Source: Variovorax paradoxus (lineage in GTDB: Bacteria; Pseudomonadota; Gammaproteobacteria; Burkholderiales; Burkholderiaceae_C). From it: a DNA stretch of 64,000 bases. The notes beneath the pieces were generated by a model, which worked only from the letters and a program-made list of their open reading frames with translations, searched no databases and was not told the DNA's origin. Shown here in pieces: positions 44,663 through 53,381 of this stretch. The stretch spans positions 228,939 to 292,938 of the forward strand of contig CP063168.1 of the NCBI GenBank assembly GCA_016806145.1. Reading direction: 5' to 3'. The position numbers and the translations under genes are program-made. Positions within the stretch are counted from its first letter, which is position 1; the number at the start of each line of letters is the position of its first letter.

Positions 44663-44782
44663 ATGCAGTATGCCTTTGTGGCTCCGTTAGATACAGTTTT
44701 GATCTGCATTGAAGAAATCTAGACACGTTGAGCGTCTGTCTTTCGGTGATTTGGCCCCGGCAAAGGGGGCGCAGGAGAAATC

Positions 44783-45061
44783 GTGAGACGGAGTCGTTTT
44801 TCGGTGGAGCAGATCGTGGCGGTGCTCAAGCAGGTCGAACTCGGCATGGCAGTGGCAGACGCGTGCCGCAAGTTGGGGGTCAGCGAGCAGACCTTCTATC
44901 TCTGGAAGAAGCAGTACGGCAGCCTCGAGCCCGACCAGGCACGCGAGCTCAAGCAGCTGCAGGAAGAGAACGCGAGGCTCAAGAAGCTCGTGGCGGACCT
45001 GAGCCTGGACAAAGCGATTCTTCAGGATATCGCCGCAAAAAAATGGTCCGGCCCGCGCTGA
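44783..45061 (+). CDS. IS3-family transposase OrfA
   Basis: The 92-residue product starts at GTG (RRSRFSVEQIVAVLKQVELG), has an HTH at VADACRKLGVSEQTFYLWKK, and a coiled-coil end LKQLQEENARLKKLVADLSL. It is intact, but transposition would need OrfB, which carries a stop codon. Confidence 0.85.
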   Translation: MRRSRFSVEQIVAVLKQVELGMAVADACRKLGVSEQTFYLWKKQYGSLEPDQARELKQLQEENARLKKLVADLSLDKAILQDIAAKKWSGPR

Positions 45062-45882
45062 GGGTGCAGGCCCTGGACTATGTCCGGGGCCATTACGGCA
45101 TCAGTCTGCGTCGGGCCTGCCAGCTGGTTCAGGTGTCGCGAAGCACGCCCTACTATGAACGCCGCAAGGACTCGCGGCCGGAGTTGCGACGACGCATGCG
45201 GGAACTGGCGAACACGCGCGTGCGCTGGGGCTACCGGCGGCTGCACGTGCTGCTGTGTCGCGAGGGCTGGCAGCTCCGGCGAAGCCAGTGCTACCGCATC
45301 TACGACGAGGAGTAACTGCAGCTGCGCTCCAAGTTGCCCAAGAAGCGCAAGATGGTCGTACAGCGCCGACAGCGCACCTTGCCCAGCGCGCCAGGCCGAG
45401 CTTGGTCAATGGACTTCGTGGCCGAGGAATTCAGCCATAGCGGCAAGTTCCGCATCCTGACCGTGGTCGATGTGTTCACGCGCGAGGCTTTGGCGGTACC
45501 TGCGGGGCATCGGCTCAAGGGCGAGCACGTGGTCGAGGTGCTCAATCGGCTGGCTCGTCACCACGGTGCCCCCAAAGCCATCTTCGTGGACAACGGCAGC
45601 GAGTTCACGGGACGGCTGATGGACGTGTGGGCGTACCACCATGGCGTGCGGCTGGACTTCAGCAGGCCAGGCAAGCCCACGGACAACAGCTTCGTCGAGA
45701 CCTTCAACGGCTCGCTGCGGGACGAGTGCTTGAACGTGAACTGGTTCGCCTCGCTGGTCGAGGAGCAGGGACTTCTAGAGGCCTGGCGCCAGGACTACAA
45801 CGAGAGTCGTCCTCACAGTACTCTCAATGACCTGACACCGGCCGAATATGCCCGTAGGTTCAAGGAGATGGGGCCTGCCTAG
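45043..45882 (+). pseudogene. IS3-family transposase OrfB with premature stop
   Basis: The frame begins MVRPALRVQALDYVRGHYGI and includes RWGYRRLHVLLCREGWQLRR. A TAA at 45313 follows YRIYDEE, after which the same frame continues LQLRSKLPKKRKMVVQRRQR. The DDE residues remain in WSMDFVAEEF, IFVDNGSEFTGRLMD and FVETFNGSLRDECLN. The single nonsense codon separates the N-terminal part from the catalytic core. Confidence 0.85.
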
Positions 45883-46003
45883 TGGCCCCAAGACTAGCCT
45901 GGACTAACACTTCGGGTGGCTCGAAGGATCCAAGCGGATCACCCGGGGAGCTTGGACCTAAAAACTTCAGAGGCTATAGTGGGACCTTTGCCACGGCCTA
46001 CAG

Positions 46004-46669
46004 ATGGTTCCAACCCACTTCGAAATGGAGCGTCGGCTTCGAAACGCCGGCGTTGCAGTTCGTCCGTATCCAACGCTGGACAAGGACCTGTCGTCTTCTG
46101 AGCCGGCCTTGGCGGACCGGCTCCTTATCGCAGCGGGCACGACATGGGAGAACGAGATCGAGCGGCTTTTCGCGATCCAACTGCAGGCGGAAGAACTCAG
46201 CAACTACTCGAGCTTCGGCCAGACCTTTGACGAGATCTGCGCGGTGCAAGGCATCGGCGTGGCCCTCCAGATCCTCAATGAGGACGTGCCACATCGCTAC
46301 ACAGCCGTCTATCGACTTGCGGAGGGCAGGATGATCAACATCGGGCTGGTCGACAAGCTTCGTGAGCCTCGACCAGAATTCCTGTCGGAGGTGCCCATCG
46401 GTTCAAGCTTCTGCCAGTACGTCTTGCGCGACGGTTCTTTCTTCACAGGCGACTCCGGCCTTGACAAGCGTTTGAATGGGCACCCATATCAAGGTGTCAT
46501 GGTCTCCTATTGCGGCATTCCTGTCTTCGACAACGAAGGAAAGGCGGTGGGAACGGCTTGCCACTTCGATGTGATTCGCCATGAAATCGCTGAAGAAAGC
46601 ATCGGGCGCTTAAGGGCAGCAGCCCGCATTCTGTCGAACTACTTTTCCTCTGGAACGCGGGCTCGTTGA
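46004..46669 (+). CDS. GAF-domain protein
   Basis: The 221-residue protein has an N-terminal helical segment and a GAF domain (about 50-215): RYTAVYRLAEGRMINIGLVD, GSSFCQYVLRDGSFFTGDSG, and YCGIPVFDNEGKAVGTACHFD. It lacks an output domain, so it may be a free-standing sensor or a fragment of a larger signalling protein. The chosen ATG lies just after the IS3-type element and a shorter start at 46025 is possible. A 265-bp stretch before the IS630 element holds nothing recognisable. Confidence 0.75.
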   Translation: MVPTHFEMERRLRNAGVAVRPYPTLDKDLSSSEPALADRLLIAAGTTWENEIERLFAIQLQAEELSNYSSFGQTFDEICAVQGIGVALQILNEDVPHRYTAVYRLAEGRMINIGLVDKLREPRPEFLSEVPIGSSFCQYVLRDGSFFTGDSGLDKRLNGHPYQGVMVSYCGIPVFDNEGKAVGTACHFDVIRHEIAEESIGRLRAAARILSNYFSSGTRAR

Positions 46670-46934
46670 AATACGGAGATTTCGACCTACGCGAGAATCT
46701 TCCGCCGCGAAAATCGCCTAACCCCGAAGCCTGTCGCCAGCATCTGGCGTCTGGACGGGGATGGCGCGTGCAAGCGCGCACGAGCGTGCGGCAACAGTTC
46801 CAGCCGGTCTTTCTGCGCCAAGGGCCCGTGCGGATTTCCTTGTCCGGCGCTTAGCGGGCTGCTGACATACCGTCACCGTAGTGGCTGATGTCAGTGCAAG
46901 CTCGTGTGGTAGCAAAACAATCGCTTCCGCGCGT

Positions 46935-48045
46935 CTAGTCCACTGAATCATTGAAATCGGATGTGTATGCTTTATCTTGAAAGGCATGCGCAGGATGAAG
47001 TTGACGGCCGACGAGCGCGGCGACCTGGAAGCAGTGATTCGCAAGCGCAGTGGCAGCGCGGCGTTGGCGCGGCGCGCGCGTTGCGTGCTGCTGTGGGCCG
47101 ACGGTGAACGTCGTGTAGACATCCGGGCCAAGCTGGCCTGCAACGACGCCTTCGTGACGCGATGGACGAAGGCGTTTGAATTTCAAGGTCTCGCCGGGCT
47201 GGTGTCGCTGCATCCGGGCCGCGCGCCTGTACGGCCGATAGCCGAGCTGGAAGCGCGGGTGCTCAACAAGACGCTCAAGCACAAGCCGAAGGATGGCTCC
47301 ACGCACTGGAGCAGCCGCAAGCTCGCGGCCGAACTGGGTGACGTGTCGTTCTCTGCCGTGCAGCGCATCTGGCGCAAGCACGGACTGCAGCCGCATCGGC
47401 TGGAGCGGCACCTGGTTTCCAACGACCCCGACTTCGAGACAAAGGCTGCGGACGTGATCGGCCTGTACCTGAACCCGCCGGCGCACGCCGCCGTGTTCTG
47501 CGTGGACGAGAAGACGGCGATCCAGGCGCTGGATCGCAAGGACCGCATGCTGCCGCTGGCACCCGGTCGTGCCGAGAGTCACGGGTTCGAGTACAAGCGA
47601 AACGGCACCCTCAGCCTGTTCGCTGCCCTGAACACCGCCACCGGCGAGGTCCTCGGTATGACCGCCCCGCGCCATACCAGCGAGCAGTTCGTCAGCTTCC
47701 TCGGCGACGTTGTCAACACGCAGCCGCAGGGCAGCGAGATCCACGTCATCTGCGACAACGTCAGCAGCCACAAGACCGAGCTGGTCGAGGCCTTCCAGGC
47801 TGGACACGAGAACGTTCGGATCCACTACACGCCCACCTACTCGTCGTGGCTCAACCAGGTCGAGAACTGGTTCTCGCGCATCCAGCGCGACGTCATCAGT
47901 CGCGGCATCTTCACCTCGCTCAAGGACGTGGACAAGAAGCTCATGCGATACATCCGTCAGCACAACAAGGACCCAAAGCCGATCAAGTGGAAGTACGACA
48001 ATCCCCAGCGCCCACACCACCAATTCTTCTGATTCAGTGGACTAG
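46935..48045 (+). mobile_element. Complete IS630-family element
   Basis: Inverted repeats CTAGTCCACTGAATCA and its complement lie at 46935-46950 and 48030-48045. The outer CTAG at both ends is consistent with duplication of a TA target, as is usual for IS630. The single transposase gene fills the element and appears intact, so the element may still be mobile. Confidence 0.9.
46977..48032 (+). CDS. IS630-family transposase
   Basis: The 351-residue protein has N-terminal HTH regions (DIRAKLACNDAFVTRWTKAF; SSRKLAAELGDVSFSAVQRI) and a DDE domain with VFCVDEKTAIQA, HVICDNVSSHKTELVEAF and TPTYSSWLNQVENWFSRIQR. All three catalytic acidic residues are present. Several internal ATGs leave the exact start uncertain within the first seven codons. 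Confidence 0.92.
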   Translation: MKGMRRMKLTADERGDLEAVIRKRSGSAALARRARCVLLWADGERRVDIRAKLACNDAFVTRWTKAFEFQGLAGLVSLHPGRAPVRPIAELEARVLNKTLKHKPKDGSTHWSSRKLAAELGDVSFSAVQRIWRKHGLQPHRLERHLVSNDPDFETKAADVIGLYLNPPAHAAVFCVDEKTAIQALDRKDRMLPLAPGRAESHGFEYKRNGTLSLFAALNTATGEVLGMTAPRHTSEQFVSFLGDVVNTQPQGSEIHVICDNVSSHKTELVEAFQAGHENVRIHYTPTYSSWLNQVENWFSRIQRDVISRGIFTSLKDVDKKLMRYIRQHNKDPKPIKWKYDNPQRPHHQFF

Positions 48046-48205
48046 TATCTCAGCGGCATGCTGCTATAGGCCTCATGTCATCTAGCTTGCGAACGGCGTC
48101 GACACGCTGCCATTTGTGATGCTCAAGCCCGCACCGGCGAAGGAGACGCGATCCACGGGCCAGAGGAGGGCAACGAGATTGCCGACGACTGTGCGGCGAG
48201 GCCCG

Positions 48206-50662
48206 TTACTCTTCAGAGGTCGGGCTTGAGGCCACCCCGCTTCCAGAAGTGCTTCCCTTTATCAAGCAATTCCAGTCGACTTTGGGTGAATCCTCGGCTC
48301 TTATCGCGGAAGATCTTGGACTGTTGTCTGTGTGAGAGGGTCTGCCCTTACGTCGCAACTCGTGTTCGCAAGCCTCGCCGGTCACGCTCGTGCAAGACTG
48401 GCAAATATCGCAAATGAGTCGACCGCACGCGCAACTTTGCACCTTGCCGTAAACCAGCGGCCAGTTGCCGCACTCCACCAAATTCGGCAGTCGGCCACCG
48501 CAGTGGGCTAGCAGCGTGCGGCGCATCCCATCAGGAAAGTTCGCCGAAAGGACGCCATTGGACAGCAGCGTGAATCGCGACATGCCAACGAAACGTTGCG
48601 GCGGCAAATGGCGATCTAGCAAAGCCAAAGATTTCAGCAGTTGATCCAATGTGGCAGCGGGATCAACGATGCCTAGCGCCGCCCCTGCTGTCTTAGAAGT
48701 ACTATTGGAGAATACATGTAGAGGGCTAAAAAGCTCGAGAATGCGCGTTGCATCGGAAGGATGTCCTGCCAAGCGGTAGCGCAGCCATGCATGCAAAATA
48801 AACAGGTAGAGCCATGCCAGGCGCGGCACTGATGCTTTTTCGCGCTTGCGCTCGGTCGGCGTTTGCCAGCAACGATGCAAGGTTTCGAGAAATTCCCTTT
48901 GCTGTGGGTCCAGATGCTTTACTAGATCTATAGGTAGTTCGACTCCCAGAAGCACCAAAAAGACGGGGGGCAAACTTGAAATTTTACGCAGCGTCAACTG
49001 GCTACAGTCGTTTCGTCGCAAGATTTCTGCAATTTTTTCTAGACGAGCGTTGCGTCGCTCGTAATGGAAAGCTGGATAGTCCCATGTCCAAACTGGCAAC
49101 TCCGCTAAGCGTCCTGGACGCGGCATACGGATTTCGCTGATCTGCTCAAACTCCCTCATCAACCGCAGAATTTCAGAAGCATTGCTTACTCCCAGGACTA
49201 CCATGGCGCTCTCGCTTGTCACACTGCCAGCCTTAACTCGCAATAGACCTTGATGGTCGTAGGCGGAAAATGGGCTGCTGACAGCCATTAAGGTAACCGC
49301 TTGCCCCTTGATATCTGCCTTGAACGACTTGACCTTCCACCGGCCGGAACGCAACCCGCCGTTGGGTGTTCGGCGGCAATTCTTCACGTCCACACCGTAC
49401 TTGCCGTCCAACTCTAAGTCCATCAACTGCCATTCGCGTGTTGATTGCTCAAGTTGCGTGATAGCCACGTCTCGAGTGGCTCTTTCAAAACGCGCAAAGT
49501 ACAACATGGCGCAACGCTCGGCAGCGCGTGCGCTGAGCATTTGGGCACCATAGCGGTGGAGCATCGCTTCGCTGCCCTCTTTGGGGACCCAGAGGGACGC
49601 TAGTGCAAGGTCGTGCGCATCCAGCGCATCCAGGATCTCTTGGGCAACAAAATTTATTTTTTGCCGATCGGTAATTCCGTCCGCTGCGATCCCGTCGAGC
49701 TCGGCGATAAGTTCAGGATAGCGGCGTGCAACCAATACATCGACGACGGACGGAGGCGCAGAGCGCAGGGCGGACCAGTCATCCCATCCGGCTAACCAGG
49801 GCAGTCGAGGATTGACTGCGGCGCTAGCAACAACTTTCCAGAGCGTAGGATCGGTTTCGTCGCGATCCAGGGCACGGCATGCCCATTGCAACAATTCCTC
49901 GCTCGGAGCGCGCTCGAGATGGTCGGCAAGCCAAGCAACGAGTTGGGAGCGTTCCGCATGCAACGAGGACCAGAGCGTACCAATCTCGCCGGCACTGGGT
50001 GCCCCGGGTAGACTATGCGCACTGGTGCGCAACATACGCCACGCTAATTTCGGAGAATGCTGTACGCGGTGCCTGTAGACGTCGAGTCTGACCTCAGGCG
50101 AAACGTGGTCCAATGGTAGGTCAAAATCCAGTGCAGGCTCGTTCCAAATGAACGCGGACAGCTGAGATATTCGCGGCCTTAAATTTTCGCTTGGGAAGCC
50201 TTTTTCGCGCATCACCAAGAGGAGCGGCAACAATGCCCGTTGCAGTATCAGTTGCTCATGGCTCATAGAGTCCGGACTATCGATTTTCCCGAAGGATCGT
50301 GCTAGCGCGGATGTAATGAAATTACGGGCGATCGCGATGCGTTCTTTACCATATCGACCCTGGCTTGCTACATAACTCCATAATAGCTCGGATACATGGG
50401 GTGCGGACAAGTCCAGATGTCGTGCGGCAACGGCAGAGCGTCTGCCGTCTGGCTTGGTGATGATCACTAGCTCGAGCAACGCGGCGTCCAAAGGAAGCCC
50501 CTGAGCCACGAGCTCCGAAACCCGGGACTCGTTAAGGAATATCTCATTGTCGCTTCGGCCAACCAGTGACTGTGCAAAAGCAAAGCCTTTTGCGTGTCGG
50601 CTTTTCAATATAGCAATTTCTAATGAATTGCGGGTGTCGTGGTGAAAGACGGGCGGATTCAT
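48206..50662 (-). CDS. Large unrecognised protein, putative PD-(D/E)XK nuclease with Cys cluster
   Basis: I do not recognise this 818-residue protein. The N-terminal 400 residues are helical and charged (for example HLDLSAPHVSELLWSYVASQ). Residues about 408-428 read REWQLMDLELDGKYGVDVKN. An acidic residue followed by GVD425VK427N resembles the core of PD-(D/E)XK nucleases, and GRWKVKSFKADIKGQAVTLM could supply the next strands. Near 740-762 there is a cluster CACGRLICDICQSC, likely a zinc site. No membrane segment is visible. It stands alone, with an IS630 element downstream and no partner gene. A restriction-like or defence role is inferred only. Confidence 0.6.
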   Translation of the reverse strand: MNPPVFHHDTRNSLEIAILKSRHAKGFAFAQSLVGRSDNEIFLNESRVSELVAQGLPLDAALLELVIITKPDGRRSAVAARHLDLSAPHVSELLWSYVASQGRYGKERIAIARNFITSALARSFGKIDSPDSMSHEQLILQRALLPLLLVMREKGFPSENLRPRISQLSAFIWNEPALDFDLPLDHVSPEVRLDVYRHRVQHSPKLAWRMLRTSAHSLPGAPSAGEIGTLWSSLHAERSQLVAWLADHLERAPSEELLQWACRALDRDETDPTLWKVVASAAVNPRLPWLAGWDDWSALRSAPPSVVDVLVARRYPELIAELDGIAADGITDRQKINFVAQEILDALDAHDLALASLWVPKEGSEAMLHRYGAQMLSARAAERCAMLYFARFERATRDVAITQLEQSTREWQLMDLELDGKYGVDVKNCRRTPNGGLRSGRWKVKSFKADIKGQAVTLMAVSSPFSAYDHQGLLRVKAGSVTSESAMVVLGVSNASEILRLMREFEQISEIRMPRPGRLAELPVWTWDYPAFHYERRNARLEKIAEILRRNDCSQLTLRKISSLPPVFLVLLGVELPIDLVKHLDPQQREFLETLHRCWQTPTERKREKASVPRLAWLYLFILHAWLRYRLAGHPSDATRILELFSPLHVFSNSTSKTAGAALGIVDPAATLDQLLKSLALLDRHLPPQRFVGMSRFTLLSNGVLSANFPDGMRRTLLAHCGGRLPNLVECGNWPLVYGKVQSCACGRLICDICQSCTSVTGEACEHELRRKGRPSHTDNSPRSSAIRAEDSPKVDWNCLIKGSTSGSGVASSPTSEE

Positions 50663-51026
50663 CTATCGGGATCAACAGGCTATCACGGAAAAGCAATCAT
50701 CTTTTGCTAGCTGGGGAGTAGTCGATGCTAGTACTCCGGCGATGTGTGTAGGCAGACTTTAAGTCAGTTTATGTTTTTGGTTGGACTTCCGGGGTGAGGA
50801 GATACATCGCTAAATTCGCTTGTCCGATCTCCTCCGGCGTGCCCGGTTTCGACCAGAGGCCGAGGGGTGCTCTACACTAGACGAGCTCGCAACTCCATCG
50901 AATTCAGCGAGCCAAAGGAGGGTGGCGAAATCGCCGTCGACTAGGCGGCAAGCCGCCGGCGGCGAGACTACCGTGTGCGATGCCAGATCAGGTCGTGTGT
51001 GGCCCAAGCAGATTCGAGACGCTGTT
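50663..51026. other. 364-bp intergenic region
   Basis: Short frames on both strands (65-75 codons) overlap here without ribosome-binding sites or family resemblance. It should contain the promoter of the 818-residue protein, whose upstream 100 bp are comparatively AT-rich. Nothing else is supported. Confidence 0.35.
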
Positions 51027-51650
51027 CTACGCGTGTTCTTGATCTAGCAGTTCAGTGCGACCCAGAAGAGTTCCGTGGCTCAGCAATGCCCCTGGGGCAA
51101 CTACCGAATTCGCACCTAGCCGCGAATAATCGCCAACGAGCGCTCCGAACTTGTTTGCATCAACGGTAACAAGATTGGCGCCGATCCGAACTCGGATTCC
51201 AGCTTGGGGGCGCTCATTGCGGTAGTTGCAGATGAGGGCGCCAGCTTCAACGTTCACGCGCTCGCCCAGAATGGAATCTCCAACGAAGTTGAAATGAGCG
51301 AGTTTCGACGAAGCAAAAATGAAGGATGATTTCACCTCGCACCCTGGACCAATGACGCAGTCCTCGTCTAGCCAGCAGCCGCCGCGCAGGTAGGCCCCTG
51401 ATGCAATGAAACTGCGTGGACCAATCACCAACGGGCCTTTGAGCACTGCGTTGCGCTCGACGATTGCGGTTCGGTGGATCAAAACGTTGTCGATGACGTC
51501 GAAATCATCGTTTGCCGTTTCCATGATCAGTTCGCTTACCACGGTTTCGGAACGAGTCGTCAGTTCCCAAGGCGGCCTGTTGGCCCAGGCTCTGAGTGGA
51601 CAACTGGTTATCCGCCGCACGTAGTCTTGTAGTGAAGGCATAAAAGTCAT
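51027..51650 (-). CDS. Left-handed beta-helix (hexapeptide-repeat) protein
   Basis: The 207-residue protein is built of hexapeptide repeats from about residue 60 on: AVLKGPLVIGPRSFIASGAY, CVIGPGCEVKSSFIFASSKL, ILGERVNVEAGALICNYRNE and LVGDYSRLGANSVVAPGALL. The arrangement, including a loop with AHFNFVGDS, resembles the acyltransferase half of GlmU-type and sugar-nucleotide proteins. No nucleotidyltransferase domain is attached. Trimeric assembly and transfer of an acyl group are typical for the fold; the substrate is unknown. An ATG at 51641 is an alternative start. Confidence 0.8.
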   Translation of the reverse strand: MTFMPSLQDYVRRITSCPLRAWANRPPWELTTRSETVVSELIMETANDDFDVIDNVLIHRTAIVERNAVLKGPLVIGPRSFIASGAYLRGGCWLDEDCVIGPGCEVKSSFIFASSKLAHFNFVGDSILGERVNVEAGALICNYRNERPQAGIRVRIGANLVTVDANKFGALVGDYSRLGANSVVAPGALLSHGTLLGRTELLDQEHA

Positions 51651-51659
51651 TCTGAGACT

Positions 51660-51917
51660 TTACATTGATCTCTTTGCGTTCTTGAGTTGTTTGCCCAGCG
51701 CGCCTTCAACTGTGAGGCCGGCAGCATCCGCGTACAAGCCCTTCGAAACTCTCGAAATTTTGCAACCTGCTGACCGCGTGGTCGCTATCCATTCGCCACT
51801 TGCTGCGAACCCAAAGTAGGTCCTGGCGTCGACGAAGCTGGAGCATCGGCGCCGGTGACTCGTCTTCCTGAAGTACCTGCCCTGCAGTATTTTGACTTCG
51901 CTTTTTTTCGCCTCCAT
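51660..51917 (-). CDS. Doubtful small basic protein
   Basis: An 85-codon frame starts MEAKKSEVKILQGRYFRKTS and contains ARTYFGFAASGEWIATTRS. It ends nine bases before the hexapeptide-repeat gene on the same strand, which would fit an operon. No family is recognised and no strong ribosome-binding site is seen. Confidence 0.3.
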   Translation of the reverse strand: MEAKKSEVKILQGRYFRKTSHRRRCSSFVDARTYFGFAASGEWIATTRSAGCKISRVSKGLYADAAGLTVEGALGKQLKNAKRSM

Positions 51918-52427
51918 CAGTGACTGCAGGCGCGCTCGCACTCGCGGATTCGCTGCACGAGCAGCGGATGCGCGCAAGTCCCCGGCGCTCGAAATCCGCT
52001 CCTGCCGGCGCAGGGGCTACGGCCTACGAAGTCCGGCAGCAGCTCAGCCGAGGACCATGCCTACAACGTAATGTTCGTCGGCACCGGCACCGGTGCCGGT
52101 GCCTGAACGATCATCTCGCAGCAGCGGGACGCCCTCTCGTCGCTCAGGTGGAGCTCCAGAGTGAAAGCGCAGGCTGGTAGTTCAGCTCTCGACCAAGTCC
52201 TCGTCGATGCGCTGGATCGGTTGCCTGCAGCCATGGATCGCGTTCGTCGATTCGTGCCGGGCCCATCGCAAGCGTAGCAAGAGTGGTGGCAGCAGGGCGC
52301 CCTTGGACGTATCCTTCAAGCCTTCTTCGTCCCTCGGGGCTGTCTGGCGAACGCGCGGTGCGCATAGGACGCTAGGATCGCTCTCATTCAGGAAGCTGGG
52401 ATGCTTCTGTATTTGCCTGAGGGCCCC
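51918..52427. other. 510-bp region upstream of the TetR gene
   Basis: Near 52075-52105 there is a short GC repeat made of GGCACCGGCACCGGTGCCGG, with a perfect CACCGGTGCC-type dyad. No gene is supported. The region should hold the TetR gene promoter. Confidence 0.35.
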
Positions 52428-53075
52428 ATGAGTTCTGAACCTGTCGCCCGGCCGCGCAGCGGTCCCCGCAATCCCGTGCGAAAGCACGCCCAGGAGCGTT
52501 TCGACGCGTTGCTTGACGCGACGGAGCAGTTGCTGGCTCACAATCAGAACGAAGAGATCAGCCTGGCGCAGATTGCCGACATCGCTGGCGTGCCACTGGC
52601 CTCGGTGTATCACTTCTTCCCCAACCGAAACGCGGCCTTCGTCGCCCTGGCCCAGCGCTTCCATGCCGAGCTGTGGCGCCTGGCCGCGCAGCCGCATGAC
52701 CCGATGCCAGAGACCTGGCAGGAAATGGTCGAGCGCAACCAGCGACGCTCGTCCTCCTACTTGAATGCACACCCGGCTGCCCTGCGCCTGTTCATGGGAG
52801 CGGGCGTGAGCGTGCAGGTACGCAACCTCGACATGCACGGCAACACGGTGCTCACGCGCATGCGGGTGGACCAGTTCGTGCGCTACTTCGAGACGCCCCG
52901 CATCCCTGATTTCGAGAAACGCCTGGCCGTTGCGCTTGCGATTTCCGATGGCGTCTGGGCGCTGTCGTACAGCGCCCACGGGCGCATCACCGACGAGTAC
53001 ATCACCGAGTCGGTGCGTGCGGCCGTTGTCTACCTGCGCTGTTTCATGCCCGAGGTGCTGGAGCCTCGACGTTGA
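52428..53075 (+). CDS. TetR-family transcriptional regulator
   Basis: The 215-residue protein from ATG 52428 has an N-terminal TetR HTH: RKHAQERFDALLDATEQLLA, then ISLAQIADIAGVPLASVYHF and FPNRNAAFVALAQRF. The C-terminal ligand domain is helical (about 75-210). It is co-directional with the amidase operon and separated from it by 306 bp that contain a 12-bp palindrome. Repression of the operon, relieved by a pathway substrate, is the likely role. An in-frame start at 52401 would add nine residues. Confidence 0.9.
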   Translation: MSSEPVARPRSGPRNPVRKHAQERFDALLDATEQLLAHNQNEEISLAQIADIAGVPLASVYHFFPNRNAAFVALAQRFHAELWRLAAQPHDPMPETWQEMVERNQRRSSSYLNAHPAALRLFMGAGVSVQVRNLDMHGNTVLTRMRVDQFVRYFETPRIPDFEKRLAVALAISDGVWALSYSAHGRITDEYITESVRAAVVYLRCFMPEVLEPRR

Positions 53076-53381
53076 GACGCCGGGGCCCCGGGGCCTCGGT
53101 CCGGGCATGCGGGTTTTCCGCGTTCTTATTCGAATAATCTTTTAATAGTATTCGTCTTGGCATTGTCCTTGCGTCAGTGCTGGTTCTGCTCGCGTGTCGT
53201 TCATGCGTGAGCGAAATAGGTGCAGCTTTTCCGCTGCAGTGCACCATCCTGACGTGAGCCTCCTTAGCCCCAAATTTTGTTGAAGTCGAATTTTCTATCA
53301 ATTAATATCGACTAGGACGGCGCGCCAACTGGCGTGTCGCAGCGAAGACATCGACATCAACCCCATCAAAGGACGGCTTCC
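53076..53381. promoter_or_regulatory. Control region of the amidase operon
   Basis: About 306 bp between the TetR gene and the aminotransferase gene. It includes the palindrome TTATTCGAATAA at 53126-53137 and a further half-site TATTCG at 53149-53154, in an AT-rich patch within GC-rich DNA. This is the natural place for the operon promoter and a TetR operator. Confidence 0.5.

Larger units (their letters stand above)
44783..45882 (+). mobile_element. IS3-family (IS407-like) element with an inactivated OrfB
   Basis: OrfA and OrfB are recognisable in 0 and -1 frames with an A7 run near 45037-45043. OrfB contains an in-frame TAA at 45313. The outer boundaries could not be fixed: no convincing inverted repeats or target duplication were found by eye in the flanking sequence. 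Confidence 0.75.

Noticed and set aside
30339..45882. Composite transposon made by the two IS3-family elements around the catabolic cluster
   Set aside because: The two elements differ in sequence and group, and the right-hand one is inactive, so they could not have moved the segment as a pair.
50810..51047. Short frames on both strands upstream of the 818-residue protein gene
   Set aside because: They overlap each other, lack ribosome-binding sites and resemble no family.
52182..53108. 308-codon minus-strand frame opposite the TetR gene
   Set aside because: The plus strand encodes a clear TetR protein; the antisense product is His/Arg-rich with no motif.
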